DNA of 64,000 bases from assembly GCF_020382885.2 (NCBI RefSeq), contig NC_058496.1, positions 67,001-131,000 on the forward strand, given 5' to 3'. Source of the stretch: Scatophagus argus. Lineage: Eukaryota > Chordata > Actinopteri > Scatophagidae. Made by a program: the position numbers and the translations under genes. Shown here one piece after another: positions 46,801-59,878 of the stretch. How positions within the stretch are numbered: position 1 is the stretch's first letter; each line of letters opens with the position of its first letter. The notes beneath the pieces were generated by a model that ran no database searches, was not told the DNA's origin, and was given only the letters and a program-made list of their open reading frames with translations.

Positions 46801-47985
46801 ATGCTGCTGAGAAGCTCATCCGTGCTTTTGTTGCCCCCAGGCTGGATTACTGTAACCCTCTTTTGTCAGGATGCCCTAAAAAGTCCCTCAGGACTCTGCA
46901 GCTCATTCAGAACTCTGCAGCTCATGTCCTGACTCAGACTAAGAGGCGTGACCACATGTCACCTGTGCTGGCCTCTCTACATTGGCTCCCAATAAAATTT
47001 ACAGTAGAATTTAAGATCCTCCTCCTGACCTACAAGCCGTGCATGACCTGGCACCATCATATATCACTGATCTCACTGAACCATATCAGCCCTCTGCTGC
47101 GTTCCTTAGATTCAGACTTACTGGTAACACCACGAATCTCCAAATGTAGACATGGAGCCAGGGCCTTCAGGTATCAATGGAACCAATTACCAGCCTCAGT
47201 TCGGACGGCAGACACCCTCTCTATGTTTAAGAGCAGACTTAAAACCAACCTTTTTGACAAAGCCTATAGTTAGGACTGTTCAGGCTTTGCCTGGACCAAC
47301 CCCTAGTTATGCTGCTATAGGTTTAGATAGCTGGGGGAGATCCTTGGACACTGAGCTTTCAGAGCAGGGGGGCTTACTCATCACATCCCATCACAGGTAC
47401 AGCACTAACTCGTCCTCTCCCCCGGAGCTCTTGTGCTCCATCTTTTCTCAGCGTTTCCGGAGTTTGTTGCTGAATCCAGAATCTCCTACCCCGCCCTCCT
47501 GAGGCCTGGTACCGCTGCTGGATCCTGAGCCCTCTATGGCCCTGCCTATTGCACCGATAGTGCTGCTGGATCCAGAACCTTCTCTATGGTCCTGCCCGGA
47601 TCCTGCTGCTCCTGCTCTGCCTGTGCTCTCTATCCTCCCTGTCTCTCCTCTCTCCCTCTCCTTTTTCTCTTTATCTCCCTGTCTCTCCTCCCCCCTTCTC
47701 CTGTCTCTCTCCATCTCCCTGTCTCTCATCTCTCCCCTCTCCTGTCTCTCCCTCCCAGGCAGTTACAGCAAAAAGCCATCTACAGAGTCTGGTTCTGCTC
47801 GAGGTTTCTGCCTGTAAAAAGGAAGTTTTTCCTCTCCACTGTGGCCAAATGCTTACTCTGTGTGGGTTTTTGCCCTGAGACCAGTTTTTCTCTGATTCTC
47901 TTCTTTTTTTTGAATGTGTTCTTTACACACCTGTTAAGTGTCCTGAGATAACTGTGTTATGAATTGGCACTTCAAATAAAATTGA
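43861..47985 (+). mobile_element. Nearly full-length L2-like LINE, decayed and interrupted
   Basis: An N-terminal segment (NGICRNCNLLVRLEAKLRDL, 43861-44214) is followed by an endonuclease (44600-45277; VIIIGDFNIHID, SVLSDHHLITFDF). Then comes RT (45601-46675; [63 protein letters not shown]) and the C-terminal domain (46692-47273; APRLDYCNPLLSGCPKKSLR, HMSPVLASLHWLPIKFTVEF). Frameshifts and stops separate the pieces. The 3' UTR runs to an AATTGAACTGAATTGAA tail. A shorter element interrupts it at about 44385-44545. Confidence 0.88.
44385..44545 (-). mobile_element. Small retroelement inserted into the L2-like LINE
   Basis: ATCAGAATCAGAAAGACTTT, ATTGCCATTGTAAGTG is an inverted ATTCTG-type LINE/SINE 3' end, and AATAAAATAAAATAAGG-like sequence follows. 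The L2 endonuclease region resumes near 44595. Confidence 0.6.
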
Positions 47986-47989
47986 ACTG

Positions 47990-48185
47990 AATTGAAGTTG
48001 AATCCCATTCTTGTACACAGCCGCGGAGTTTGATGTCCAATCTGTTGCCGATTACCACTCCCAGGTATCTGTAGCCCACCACCTCCCCCACCACCTCCCC
48101 CAAACCGTAGTGGCTGAGAAGGCGTCCTCTTCCTCCTGAAGTCGATCACCATCTCTTTGGTCTTGTTGACATTAAGTCTCAGGTG
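47990..48185 (-). mobile_element. Short CR1/Rex1-like LINE fragment
   Basis: The minus-strand translation reads ETKEMVIDFRRKRTPSQPLR-like sequence with a Gly run, then LQIPGSGNRQQIGHQTPR. This is the KTKEM(V/I)VDFRR segment following RT motif C. It is degenerate. Confidence 0.6.
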
Positions 48186-48589
48186 ATTCTGTTCATCGGG
48201 GTTCAGCCCTTTTCACCAGTGCTACCCTTGACACAAATATGTTGAAATTTACTGAACAGGAAAGAGAAAGCTGGGAACAGGGTCAGGGTTCACCCTCAGA
48301 AAGAGCCCTATGTATAGCCTGAATGGGCTGTAATGTAATGCAAAATCTGTGATCTGTGTTTCTACCAGGTTTCTGTCAGAAAGCACACATTATGAAGAAT
48401 GAAAAATGGAGGTGGTGTGGTGCTGTGGGTTACTGGGTTGTAAGATGAATCTATCTGCCAGGAAACTGTAGTCTAAATCCTGTGGTGAGAGATTTTTATT
48501 TTTAGTTCACTTTTCATTCATGGTTTGGTTACATTTAGGCATCAAAACCACTTGGTTAGGAAAACAACATGTTGAGTGGACTGGTTATA

Positions 48590-49680
48590 GTTTTTTTGCC
48601 TGAGTCCAGAAAAAGGCCAGACTCATTGCCACAGACCCCACCCACCCGGGCAACAAACTGTTTGTACCGCTTCCATCAGGAAAGCAGTACAGGAACATTA
48701 AAATCAGCACAAACAGACTCAGGGACAGCTTCTTTCCCAGAGCTGTTAAAGCAATAACCCCCCTACAGTGAAACACTCACATCCCACCCCCCTACAGGAC
48801 TTCACGCATACACTCTCCCCCGTCTATCTGCATACACACACACAGCATACCATAGACTGGCACTAAGTGCACTTTATTTCCCTCACTTGTATTTTGTATT
48901 TTATATTTTTATATTTTTCTGCACAGAATCTGCCCAAAATTTATGCTTGCATAATGACATCAGCATCAGGGTACTGAGGTGGACACTGTGGACTGCTACA
49001 AGTATCTAGGGGTCCACATAGACAATAAATTGGACTGGACAATCAACACCAATGCCCTCTACAAGAAAAGGCAGAGTCGCCTTTTCCTCCTGAGGAAACT
49101 CAGATCTTTTAATGCTGCAGATGTTTTACCATGCAGTGGTCTCCAGTGGGGCAGCAGGGTGAAGACAGCTGGTGCCAACAGGCTCGATAAGCTCATCAGG
49201 AGAGCTGGCTCTGTGCTGGGAGTGGAACTGCAGTCTCTGGCAGAGGTGTCTGAGCAGAGGATGCTGAGGAAACTGCTCAACATCCTCAACAACAAGTCCC
49301 ACCTCCTGCAGGCCACACTGGAATCCCACCGCAGCACCTTCAGTCGCAGACTGAGACCACCGAGGTGCTCCAGAGAACGTCACAGGAAGTCGTTCCTCCC
49401 TGTGGCTATCAAACTCTTCAACTCATCCCTTTTCCCCACATAGGACAATAATAATTTATCCTGCACTACTATCTACACTTTAAGATTGTATCGGCACCTT
49501 ATCCGCCGTTACCTATGTCATGTAAATACTTATTTTTTTATAGTACTCAGTTATTTTTATATTACTCTGCTATTTTATATTTTGTGATTACTTGACACTT
49601 TCGTTTGCCTCTTTGTACTGCAACCCTGGCACAACAATTCCCTGCGGGATCAATAAAGTTCTTATCTTATGACAATAACG
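48590..49680 (+). mobile_element. CR1/Rex1-like LINE fragments
   Basis: A first piece at about 48600-48900 (ARIATDPTHPGNKLF, PLPSGKQYRNIKIST-like) is a C-terminal segment of one copy. A second piece at 48979-49443 encodes DCYKYLGVHIDNKLDWTINT, SRVKTAGANRLDKLIRRAGS and RRLRPPRCSRERHRKSFLPV. It ends in CAATTCCCTGCGGGATCAAT, AAAGTTCTTATC. Confidence 0.78.
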
Positions 49681-49699
49681 ACTCTTGATTCTTGATTCT

Positions 49700-51310
49700 T
49701 GATTGACAGACAGTCTGTGGATGGTCTTTGAGTTACATTTGAGTAAAATTTAACACTACTTTTACTTCAGTGTAATATTCTCTTTACACCTCTGGGGGAA
49801 CTGAATTGAATGTATTTCCTGTTTATCAGACCACAAACGAGACGAGAACTAACTGGGAAACTAGTTGCTTCCTACCACTGGATGCAGTCAGTTCTTTAAT
49901 TAACTTCTCGACATGACAGCAACCGAGGAGGCAACTTTCACCATACAAAAGACGTTCGTAAAAAGTCCCCTACGAAACAATAACCAACATTGTCTCCATC
50001 AGCAGATACTACCAACAACTACACCTACTGACACAGCTACACCTAGTGTGAGTTTATGTTTGTGTGGGTCATCATACTGAACTTAATATTTGTTTGGAGC
50101 ATCTTCCATGATGAACACAACACACCTGGTCAGGACTGGTCAGAATCGGTGTACTCGGTGAAGTTTATATTCCACTTCCGCTCCGGATGGAGGTTAATGT
50201 GGCAGCAGCACAAACAGAGTCAAGGTATAGGGAGCAGTTTAGCCAAAACCACTGTGTGTGTCTGTGTGTTTGTGTGTCTGTGTATCTGTCTGTCAGACAG
50301 AGATGTGGAGATGGTCTTTGATGATGAGTTCAGATCAAAGATCTGTGTATACATCTTCAGCAGAACTGAATCTAACCACAGTCATCTGTTATAACTGATA
50401 ACTGATGAACCAGTCAGTGATCAATGCAAACTCAAACTTTGTTGTTCAATGTGTTTATTGACCCCTTATTAACTCTTTATGACCAGTTTATGAATATTTG
50501 TGAGACATGCTGTGTTTCCGTCTGTTCACTGTGTGTATCCTGTATATTTATGTGTTGGCATTCCTCAGCTTCACTGTGTGTTATTACAATTCATTCTCAC
50601 AGCCAAAAGCTGTAACCTCAGAAGAGCACATTGTGGGTAAAGGTCATATTTAAAAAAAAGAATTAGACGTAATACTTTATTATCCGAAATGATTTTTTAT
50701 GTATCAGTTGGTCACAGTTTAAAAAAAATACGCAATTGAACAACATAAAGGTATAGTTCACCCAAATCTATAAAGGCAGTGTTCATCTGTGCTGTCATCT
50801 TAATTCAAGTTAAATTTTGTGCAGCACACCATCAGCTCTGACATTTAAAGACTGAAGGACTCAGTGTACGATGGACAATGGCTGACCTTACCACAGCAAA
50901 GAATGTTAATGACACCATGTGTGGCAACGCCTCAGGAGATAAAGACCCTGAAATAGACTGAGGAGAGAGAAAGACCAGCCATGTGTGTCCAAATGCTATG
51001 AACATCATTGCTTAGCATGTGAATATCTGTCACAGTGGGATTGGATCATGATCATCTCATCTCCATGAGCAGTACTTAATTTGGTATTTTCATTTTATTC
51101 TCCTTGTACATCACCACATCTCAAAGGTGAATATTTTTACTGGCCTGCAGTCTGACAGCTTAAGTTCATGTCCAGATGAAAACCCTGAGTGTCCAGATGT
51201 GTTGATGCAGAATGTCTGAAATAAACTGAATAAATAAACTGAAAGATGAAGATGAAAATCCTCCTCCTCCTCCTCCTCCTCCTCCAGTTGAATCAGCTTT
51301 TTAAAAACCC
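49700..51310. other. Intergenic sequence without recognised genes
   Basis: No convincing exon, RNA gene or named repeat was recognised. Short frames at 50056-50394 and 50424-50615 lack domains and overlap GT-rich simple sequence. A (CCT)n run occurs near 51260-51285. Confidence 0.5.
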
Positions 51311-51314
51311 TGAC

Positions 51315-51620
51315 AACAGGCTGTTTGTTTGAGCTCAGGAACCTGTTTGGAGGTCCTGGTTCTCCCAGAACAGCCAGACTCCAAACACATGAGGATCTGA
51401 TAGAACATGATGCTCTGCCGGAGATTAAAGCAGTGAACAGGACAGAAAGGAGCTCACATGTGCTCCAACATCCACACAGGGAAACAGGAAGATACTATTT
51501 ATATACTCTGCACTTTTCTCCTTTCTTGGTCGGGAATACTGCATGTGCAATTGTCTGTAGAAACAAGAATTTCCCTCCAGGGATTAATAAAGGAATTCTG
51601 ATTCTGATTCTGATACTGGA
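51315..51620 (+). mobile_element. Retroelement fragment with ATTCTG tail (partner of 28255)
   Basis: GAGCTCAGGAACCTGTTTGG and GAGGTCCTGGTTCTCCCAG match 28270-28325. The segment ends with CAAGAATTTCCCTCCAGGGA, TTAATAAAGG and (ATTCTG)3, the conserved tail also at 31060 and 33592. Confidence 0.65.
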
Positions 51621-52330
51621 CAGTGACTGACCAATCAGACTATTTTACAACAAGAGCCAGCATTAATCCAGTGGTGGCAGAGGACACCATCGGCCCATCA
51701 GGAGCGGTAACCATTTATAGACCAATGGAAGAGCCACCAAAAGCTCAGAAACTTCTCCAAGGACACTTCAGCCAGGGTTTGAACCACCATCCTTCTAATT
51801 GGTGGACAACCGCTCTAACTTCTGAGCCATGGCCACCCACTGACAGGGAACATTTTCCTGCACTGTGACTTTCCTTACACTGAGTACTCTATGTACATGT
51901 TGACAATAACACTTATATAGTTTTACGTCAGTAAGACTTTGAATGCAGGATTTTCACATGTGGGGTATTTTCCACAGTGTACATGAGTAAAGAAAAGAAG
52001 TAAAGAAAGTAAAGAATGAAATACTTCCACTGTTGAGTTGAGGGAGAAAACATTAATTTTGTTTTGACAGTTTTTTAGAAATTCTGTTCATTTGGATGCA
52101 GCCTAACTAAAGAATGTTCTGTAGTTTCTTGTTGGTTCCTGCAGGTCTGCCTCAGGCCTTTCCAGAGGCTGATACTGATGGTTCTGTAAGCATCTTATCT
52201 TCTGCCTCTTATCATCTCTTTTAGTGTTTCTATTCCAGTTTTCTTCCATCTTTGGTCAGCTGTTCTCTCCTATCTCTCTCTCTCTCCTCTCTGTCATTCT
52301 CTCCTGCCTCACTTGCCCCACGTCAGGCTG

Positions 52331-52338
52331 GTATAAAG
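52331..52338 (+). promoter_or_regulatory. Possible TATA box of the myosin light chain gene
   Basis: GTATAAAG lies about 40 bases before the ATG, in the sequence GGCTGGTATAAAGCACCCG. If used, it would give a very short 5' UTR. Alternatively TCTGCAG just before the ATG could be a splice acceptor for an upstream untranslated exon. Confidence 0.4.
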
Positions 52339-52376
52339 CACCCGAAACCTTAGTCTCCATCTGTCCAGTCTGCAGT

Positions 52377-52970
52377 ATGGCCCCGAAGAAAGTGGAACCA
52401 AAGAAGACAGAGGTGAAGAAGGTGGAGGCGAAGAAGGAGGAACCACCTCCACCTCCCAAACCTGTGGAGCCAGAGTCCAAACCTCCTGAGGTGGACCTCA
52501 AAAGCATTGTGGTGGAGTTCACCCCTGACCAGATTGAAGAGTTCAGAGATGCTTTCACGCTGTTTGATGAGACACCCACAGGTGAGATGAAGATCACCTT
52601 TGCTCAGTGTGGAGATGTCATGCGAGCACTCGGCCACAACCCCACCAACGAGGAGGTGATGAAACTGCTGGGGAGGCCAAAGGCAGAGGAGCTGCATGTC
52701 AAGCTGCTGGACTTTGACACCTTCTTGCCCATGCTGCAGCATGTGGCTCGCTCCAAAGAGCAGGGCACTTTTGAGGATTTTGTGGAGGGTCTGAGGGTAT
52801 TTGACAAAGAGGGAAACGGCACGGTGATGGGGGCCGAGCTCCGCCACGTCCTCTCTACACTGGGAGAGAAGATGACGGAGGACGAGGTGGACAGGCTGAT
52901 GGTGGGACAGGAAGATGCCAATGGACACATCAATTACACTGAGTTTGTCAAACATATCCTGGCTGGGTAG
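52377..52970 (+). CDS. Intronless essential myosin light chain (MYL4/MYL3-like), probable retrogene
   Basis: A single open frame of 197 residues. Residues 1-40 form a Lys/Pro-rich A1-type extension ([20 protein letters not shown], then [11 protein letters not shown]). EF-hand lobes follow: [20 protein letters not shown] (48-67), [39 protein letters not shown] (132-151), then [20 protein letters not shown] (177-196). The start at 52377 is preferred over the in-frame upstream codon at 52224 because MAPKK is the conserved ELC start. The product would bind the first IQ motif of the myosin heavy-chain neck, and the extension contacts actin. MYL1/MYL3/MYL4 genes normally have several introns; here none interrupts the frame. 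The intact frame and conserved residues indicate selection. It converges on rgs3. Confidence 0.92.
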   Translation: MAPKKVEPKKTEVKKVEAKKEEPPPPPKPVEPESKPPEVDLKSIVVEFTPDQIEEFRDAFTLFDETPTGEMKITFAQCGDVMRALGHNPTNEEVMKLLGRPKAEELHVKLLDFDTFLPMLQHVARSKEQGTFEDFVEGLRVFDKEGNGTVMGAELRHVLSTLGEKMTEDEVDRLMVGQEDANGHINYTEFVKHILAG

Positions 52971-53059
52971 AAAACACAGAAAGGCTGCTGTTTTGATGGA
53001 CTGAGGTTCTGTCTGTCTCTGCTGTATTAAATGCGTGTTTCCACGCAGCCTACGTCTCT

Positions 53060-53065
53060 AATAAA
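53060..53065 (+). terminator. Polyadenylation signal of the myosin light chain gene
   Basis: AATAAA lies 90 bases after the stop codon, followed by a T/G-rich segment (GTGTTTGTTT). It is well placed for a short 3' UTR. Confidence 0.7.
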
Positions 53066-53099
53066 ATGTCTTCAGTCCCTCCTTAGTGTTTGTTTCAGT

Positions 53100-55584
53100 G
53101 AGTTATTAACTGCTTGTTGCAAAGTGCAGGAAACAGAAGACGTGGATAGATTAAGTTACTAAAGTTACACTGAGTGAAGAGAAGGCGCCAACATAGATGG
53201 AAGGTTGTACATAACAAAAACTGATGCTTATTTATGAACACAGGGTTTGACTGGTGGGACACAGAAACAGTGACAAACATCATCCACTTGGTGGTTTGTG
53301 TTCAACTACACTGAATTTGAACCAATCAATGAGCTGTAAAATCAATGCAAGCTGTTTTCTGTATTTTAAGACCTTTAACTGTTGGCTCCATTGACCTCAG
53401 TATTAACACCTATATGAACTGCACCTCTCTGTGGGCCATTTGAAGCATCTTTAATGAGGGTGTTAATGACATCACTACCACAGGGCTGTCAACTCTGTTT
53501 TCTACTCTTTCCCGTAGTGTCAAACATTTGCTTTACATTGGAGGGAGAGTTGCTGTGAAACTGCTTTTATTTTGGTTATAAAACATAATATGAAAACAAT
53601 CAGCTGGAAAACTTTATAGTGTTCAGTCTGCAGCTCTTCTGTGAAAGTTGAAAATGTGGAATGAGGTGTTGCTGTCTATTTGGGTCTCTGGTGGACTTAA
53701 TTCACTCACTGGCCATTTGACTTTAACAGTCATAAGTCAATAAGCAGTCTTACAAATTGATGTTAAATTTAATGAATTAAATTAAACCTACTTGTGTCTA
53801 AGCTGCCCGATGGTTTAAACTAACTGTTGATCAAAAATCTGTCAGCTCAGCACTCAACTTTCAACTACACCTGTTTAATAATCTTCTGTTACAGTAACAA
53901 CAGCCTGCTTCTCTAACACACACAGTTCACCAACTTCTATTACAAGAACCTCTAAAAACTCAGTAAGAAAAACACTTTTCAAAAATCAGTTCTGACATTT
54001 AAACACTTCTGCTGGTTCTACTCACAGGTTTAATGTGCGCATTTAAACATGAATAAAACAAGCAGTTGTTCAGGCTCTCATATCTCATGCTGGGGCATTC
54101 GTCAACATGTTTGGCAGGTAAAATGTTTAATATGTTCGCTGATTAGCTAATGTTAGTATGCTAACACTCTGATATAATTTATTCTGTAGGTATCAGGTCA
54201 AAACCAAATTAAAATGTTCGCCTGATGATGGTGCTAGATGAAAAGTCAGAGGGTCATCAAAGTTCCAGTTCATCCTGAGAGGAACATGAATATTGGAACC
54301 ATCCTCCATCACAGTCCATCACAGATATGTTTAATTTTGAACAGTGAAAGTGACCAGGACTCGAAAGTTGTAGATGTTGACATGGTGGCGTTTTTCTTTT
54401 TTTGGGTAGTCAGCCTGCAGAGAGTTCATAGAGTTTTATAACATTTCAACAGCTTCAGATTCAATAATTCAACTGTTTAATTTTGTCTGTAGATGTTGAA
54501 CAGATTATCTATAGAGGATAAATTCATCAGCATACATACTGAATTATGTAGCCGAACCTGAACTGCTCACTCATATTATACAAATGTCCATGAATTTATC
54601 TAAAAATATTTTTTAAAAATTAGTCAGCCATTTCATTGAGCATTGTAATGTTCAACTTTATAAATGTTCAAACTACGGCTGACCATGAGAACATGTTAAA
54701 TCTGTTATCACTGTGAACATTCACTCCAGAACTTACACTAACATATTTCTACACTAATCAAACATTTTTTTGCTTTCACATTAATGTCAATAAATGTTCT
54801 CAGAAGTTGTGACAGCTTAATCTTTCCATTCAACAAATGTTAAAAAAAATACTTGTACTAAAGTCCAGCTGGCTACAGACTAAACCCTTTACAGCTTTTA
54901 ACTCAGTGTCAGTTACTAAACGCACCAGGTGCACTAATACAAACTCCGTCCACCAGGACCTAAAGGAAGACACAAAACACGACACGAATCCAGAGGTCAT
55001 GGCAGCGTCAGAGACCGTGGCTTCATCAGTCACCACATCGATAACAATCTGTAGATAATCTGTACAAGTGAAACAGTCGAACTGTTGAATCTGACACTGA
55101 TAATGCTGTTAACAGAACAGTGATGTCTTAACACACTAATTAGCTTATAAGATCTGTCACAGAATATGTGTCATGTGAGTCTGATCAATTAATTCACATG
55201 AATCTTTAAATAAATGATTACTTGTTAAAGTATCACTCAAATCTGACAGAGTTTTGAAAAGATTTTGTTTGCGCAAAACCTGAACAACCATTTGCTTCAA
55301 TGGGATGATATTGAGTTTTCATACAGTCATTATTCAAAGAATAAAAAGAGAAATAAAGTAGTTATTGAGAGAGACAAATCATAACCAGGGTGCTCAAATC
55401 TGAGCAGCAAGGCTGGAGATCCTGACCAGATCCTACATTTCACATGATCCAACTGGAAATCTAGTTTCTCTTCATTGGTTGGCTCTTCTCTGAATAGATG
55501 GCTCGAGCTGGTGACTACCAAATCAAAGGCTTTGATCTTGGAGCCTCTGATTAACAGGCAGTCTGGAGCTCCTCTGTAACTGGC
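53100..55584. other. Intergenic or rgs3 3' UTR sequence, nothing recognised
   Basis: AT-rich sequence between the convergent light-chain and rgs3 genes. It probably includes the rgs3 3' UTR on the minus strand, but no clear end could be fixed. No other exon or repeat family was recognised. Confidence 0.5.
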
Positions 55585-56183
55585 TCACTCGGTGACCATC
55601 TGTGTGCCCTGATTGGCCAGCTGGGTATAGAGGCGGGACCTGAGAAAACGTGGGTAACTGTCGGTCTCCATCAAGCCAAAAATCTGATCCTGGGCCAGCT
55701 GGAAGGAGGCGTGGTTAACACAGAGACGCAAGCTCTGATTGGTTGATTCTCTGACTGCTGAGTCCACATTGACCTAGGAACAACCAGCAGTAATGTCACA
55801 TAACCAATCATTAGACAAATCAGAGGACAAACAGACAGACAGATACCTGTCGTGCAGCAGTGGTAGAAATGAACTCGTCATAGATTTTCTCAGCTCTAGC
55901 GGCCATCTTGCCGAGGGGGCGTGTACCCTTGAATTTCTCCACGGCCAACCAGAAGTCCAGGTTCTCCTCGCTAAATTCTGACCTCAAGAAGTGACGGAAC
56001 ACTGCCAGGCCATCTGACCAACAGGAAGATGAGAATGTTCAGCCAATCAGGACAAACTGGCATCATGTAGGCGTGTCGCCTCACTGAGGTGAACACACAG
56101 ACAGAAAATGTTGTGTCTTACACTGATTGGTCAGCAGAGCCTCCAGACTCACTGCCCACCTAAGCACCTCTTGTGTAGGGGGT
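55585..56183 (-). CDS. rgs3: rgs3 exons encoding the RGS domain
   Basis: Three exons, 56183-56122, 56013-55847 and 55773-55585, encode TQEVLRWAVSLEALLTNQ, then YGLAVFRHFLRSEFSEENLD to FISTTAARQ, then VNVDSAVREST to LANQGTQMVTE-stop. This is a full nine-helix RGS box of about 120 residues at the protein C-terminus, as in mammalian RGS3. The split Tyr codon (T|AT) across the first intron fits the conserved YG of this family. Confidence 0.93.
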
Positions 56184-59100
56184 CTGAAAAACACAACAAA
56201 TGCACCTAAGACACACTGGAATGAGCAGGAACATAATGGAACTAGGAAGAACATAATGGACCCCTCTCAACCCCTCAGGACCCTGTCTGAACAATTCAGA
56301 CTCTGTTAGGACCAGTTTAGGATTGTGGTTGTGATTTTTAAGGTGGATGTCACTGCTCATCAGTACAGCACTGTAGACTTTTGTGTTTCATGTTCCTACC
56401 TGTTGTTTCTCAGAGCTTTCTCCAAACTGTTACCATGGACACAGCTATTGTTTCTCTGTCGTCGTAGAAATGGCAGGTGGCTCCGAACATCAGCAGCTCT
56501 GAGGACATGATGATGACGAGTTAGAGTGACATGGCCGCACACAGATAGCAGAAATAAGATGACCAATGCTTGTCAAGCAAAATACTGTAAATTCGGCCAT
56601 TTTGGTTGGGGTGTGTGTGTGTGTGCACTTACAGACTCTTGGTCTTCTTCCTCAGTGGAAGATTTCTGAACTCGGCATCCTGAACCAACAAAACAACAGA
56701 ATGTCAGGCACGGCCTGGTTCTATAGAGCCTATCTAAGACTACAGGAGCTTTGGTCCGATTTACAAGGCCTCCCAATAATCAGAGGATAAATCTGGTCTG
56801 AGACCTTGGTAGTTACTGCTGTTTAGACCAGATTCCTGGTAATGTGAGGGGTTCACAGAACTTACAGTCTTAAACCTAAGTACTTTCTGAGAAGGACCAT
56901 AAGGGCCAATGAGAGATACATTCCAGAGCAGCTGACGGTAACGGGAAACATTCTAGCCTGGGAGGCTAACATTAGCTAGCATACAATCAGAATTCCTTTA
57001 TTAATCCCTGGAGGGAAATTCTTGAACTGTCAACCGTCAACTGCTGACGGATGTTAGAGCTGACTAAAATCTCTCCTCCATTTCCCACTAAATAATAGAG
57101 GTGACTGACCATATTTCCCGACTATTGTCTCATCCGGACTCATTGAGCTTGTTTTGTTTTATTCTTTCTGTAAAGCATTACTACAGCAAGATCTGCTTCC
57201 TCATGAGATCATACGAGGTGGCACATTGCTCCCTCTGACACAATGATCTGAATAAATACTCTACACCATGTGACGCATCATTATTTTCAAATCTTGCAGG
57301 TGAAAACCTGTTAAGTTTCTTATGTTTATATCTTACACAATAGTATCTTATAGCTATAACATAAGGATATGACAATAATACTAAAATATATATTCTATTC
57401 CTATACTTCTATTATTTTATGTATTCTATATTTTTATACTTCTTTGTACTTTACAGTTTTATGTTCATATTTTAACACAATCTGGTTTTTATGTTTGTAT
57501 TGATGATATTGGATACAGAATTTCCCTCAAGATCAGCAAAGTATCCATCTATCTATCTTATGTGTTTTGATGAAAGCTGATTTAGGACTTTAAATCTCTT
57601 GTAGTCGGAGCCTGGTTTCACAGCTTTGCTGCTCTGCTCCCTAATGGCCTCTGCAGGTCCTTACTGGACTTTGTTGCACGTTTCTAAACACTGTTGCTGT
57701 TGGTCTTCACTGGTCTCTTCTGTTCATCCTAATTGTTTCCTGCTCTTCTATTTTCTACCTCTCTGCTGCCTCCTGGTGTCTGTACTGCACTGTGGTCTTT
57801 AACTGCTGTACTGGAGAACACTGTCTTCTGTCTGTGCTCTACTGTGCAAAATGAAACTGGACACAGTAGGGCATCCTGGTACACATCCTTCATTTTGTGT
57901 TGGGACATACTCAGTCTTTTCTAGCATACCAAGCAGCATGGAAGTATGCATTTTGGAACACCTGTCTGTACTGCTGGCTGTTGGTCTGTCCTGATCTGTT
58001 CTGGTCTCTACCTTGGTACCGTTGAGGAGCTGCAGCATGTGGTGCAGAGACCCCCCCTCTCTGGTCAGCTGTCTCCTTAGGGTGTGGATGGAGGGGTGTC
58101 GGAGGAAAGACTCGGGGTCAGGGTTGGGGTCAGGGGTCATGGGGTGGGTGAGTTGATGGATGGTGCTGTCGGAAAGGAAGCGAGGTGATCGAGGTTCCTG
58201 CAGTAGAGAACCCTCGGAGAGAGAACGACGCAGAACTGAAAGACAAACACGTGAATGAAGAGAAAACACAACAGAATTATTTTCACTCATTCATTTCAGG
58301 ATCAGTTCCACAGTTTTCATCTTCAACAGACACCTTATCCACTCTCCATCACACACCTGAATGGACTTGACTCATGCTGAAACACACTGCAGATTTTCAG
58401 CCAGTCAGGCTCACCTTCCGGTCTGTAGGTGGAGCTAAACTCCTCAGAGCCTCCTCCCTCTTCATTATCACTCTCCTCCTCCTCTTCCTTCATGTTGAAG
58501 CAATGGGGGCTGAGCCGAAGTCCACATCCCCCAACTCCTCCCATATTCTCTGATGTTTCTGAGGCACTCTCCCCCTCCCCCTGCTGCCGCTCCTCCACCA
58601 CCTCCTCCTGCCTCTCCATCCTGTCCTCCTCCTCTGCTCCTCTTCTCTCCTTCCAGACTGGACTTCTTTGGGTGGTGTTGGAGGAGGGGGGAGGTGGGGG
58701 GAGGAGCTGAGATGGGGTGGTGAAGGTCCTAAGAGGTGGAGAGGAGGTGATATATGAAGAGAGAGAGAAGGGGGGAGGAGGACTGGAGGAGGAGAAGGGA
58801 GAGCTGGGGGAGTAAGGAGGTCTGAGGGGGTCATAGATTGAGGAGTAGGGGGAGGAAGGGCGAAGGAGGGGAGGATCAGAGGAGGAATAAGGAGAAGAAG
58901 GATGACAGAGGAGGTCAGACTGACGAAGAGAGAGAAGACCGAAATCTGAGGGAAGGTCTGAGAGCTGAGGAGGAGAGAGGAAGAGGAGGAGAAAGGAGGG
59001 GATGAGGAGGAGAAAGGAGGAGGTAAACCATTGATGATAAACAGTAATGTTGGCATCATTCATGTGAATTTTGTACATTTTAGGGCCTCCTGCTGGACAA

Positions 59101-59668
59101 AGATTCTTCAGCTGTAACGTGTTGTTCAGGTTGCTGTTCCAGGTCAGACAGGTCTTGGGCTGGCACTGCAAAGGTTCTGTGCTCTAACCTGGATGTATAG
59201 AGGTTCAGATTTGGATCAAGGTTTTCTGTATCTTCAGTCTTCTCTGGGTTCATCTTCAGATCAGAGGTGAGTTTGTTTTCCTGTCCCTGACAGGCAGTTG
59301 AACAAACATGTCTGCTGTGTGATTCATTTCCTTCATGATTTTATTCCACAGGATCAAATAGACATCATGTGATATCTAACTGTCTGATTTACAGGTGAAG
59401 TTTTTGTTCAACAGAAACATGTCACTTTCTAGTCTCAGGTGTAGATTGGGTGTACCTGGTGGGTGTGTCCAGTCTCTGTGGCAACCAGCTGTAGTTGGAT
59501 GTTGTCATGGAGACAGAGACTGACTCTGACCTTCTGCTCAACTGTGAGTGCCTCCAGACTGAAGAGACAACGCCAACAGGACTGAGAGCTCTGCAGGAAG
59601 TAGATGTGGAGGGGCTCCGAAGCCACTGAAAAATACACAGCACTTAGATGTTATAAACAACACACACA

Positions 59669-59702
<34 letters not shown>

Positions 59703-59832
59703 CCTTCTCTGAGCTGCAGTGTGTTCAGGTATAGTGGACTCTGTAGGACATTGCAGCGTCCGGCTTCATCCTCTCTAGTGAAGAGCAGCAGGTCACTGTA
59801 GATCAACACTGTTATCTAACACACATGCACGC

Positions 59833-59878
<46 letters not shown>

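Noticed and set aside
50056..50615. Two short plus-strand frames with hydrophobic starts
   Set aside because: They have no recognisable family and overlap GT-rich simple sequence, with composition like the surrounding intergenic DNA.
52224..52376. Upstream in-frame start of the myosin light chain frame (51 extra residues)
   Set aside because: The extra residues are unlike any light chain and cross a TATA-like box. MAPKK at 52377 is the conserved start.
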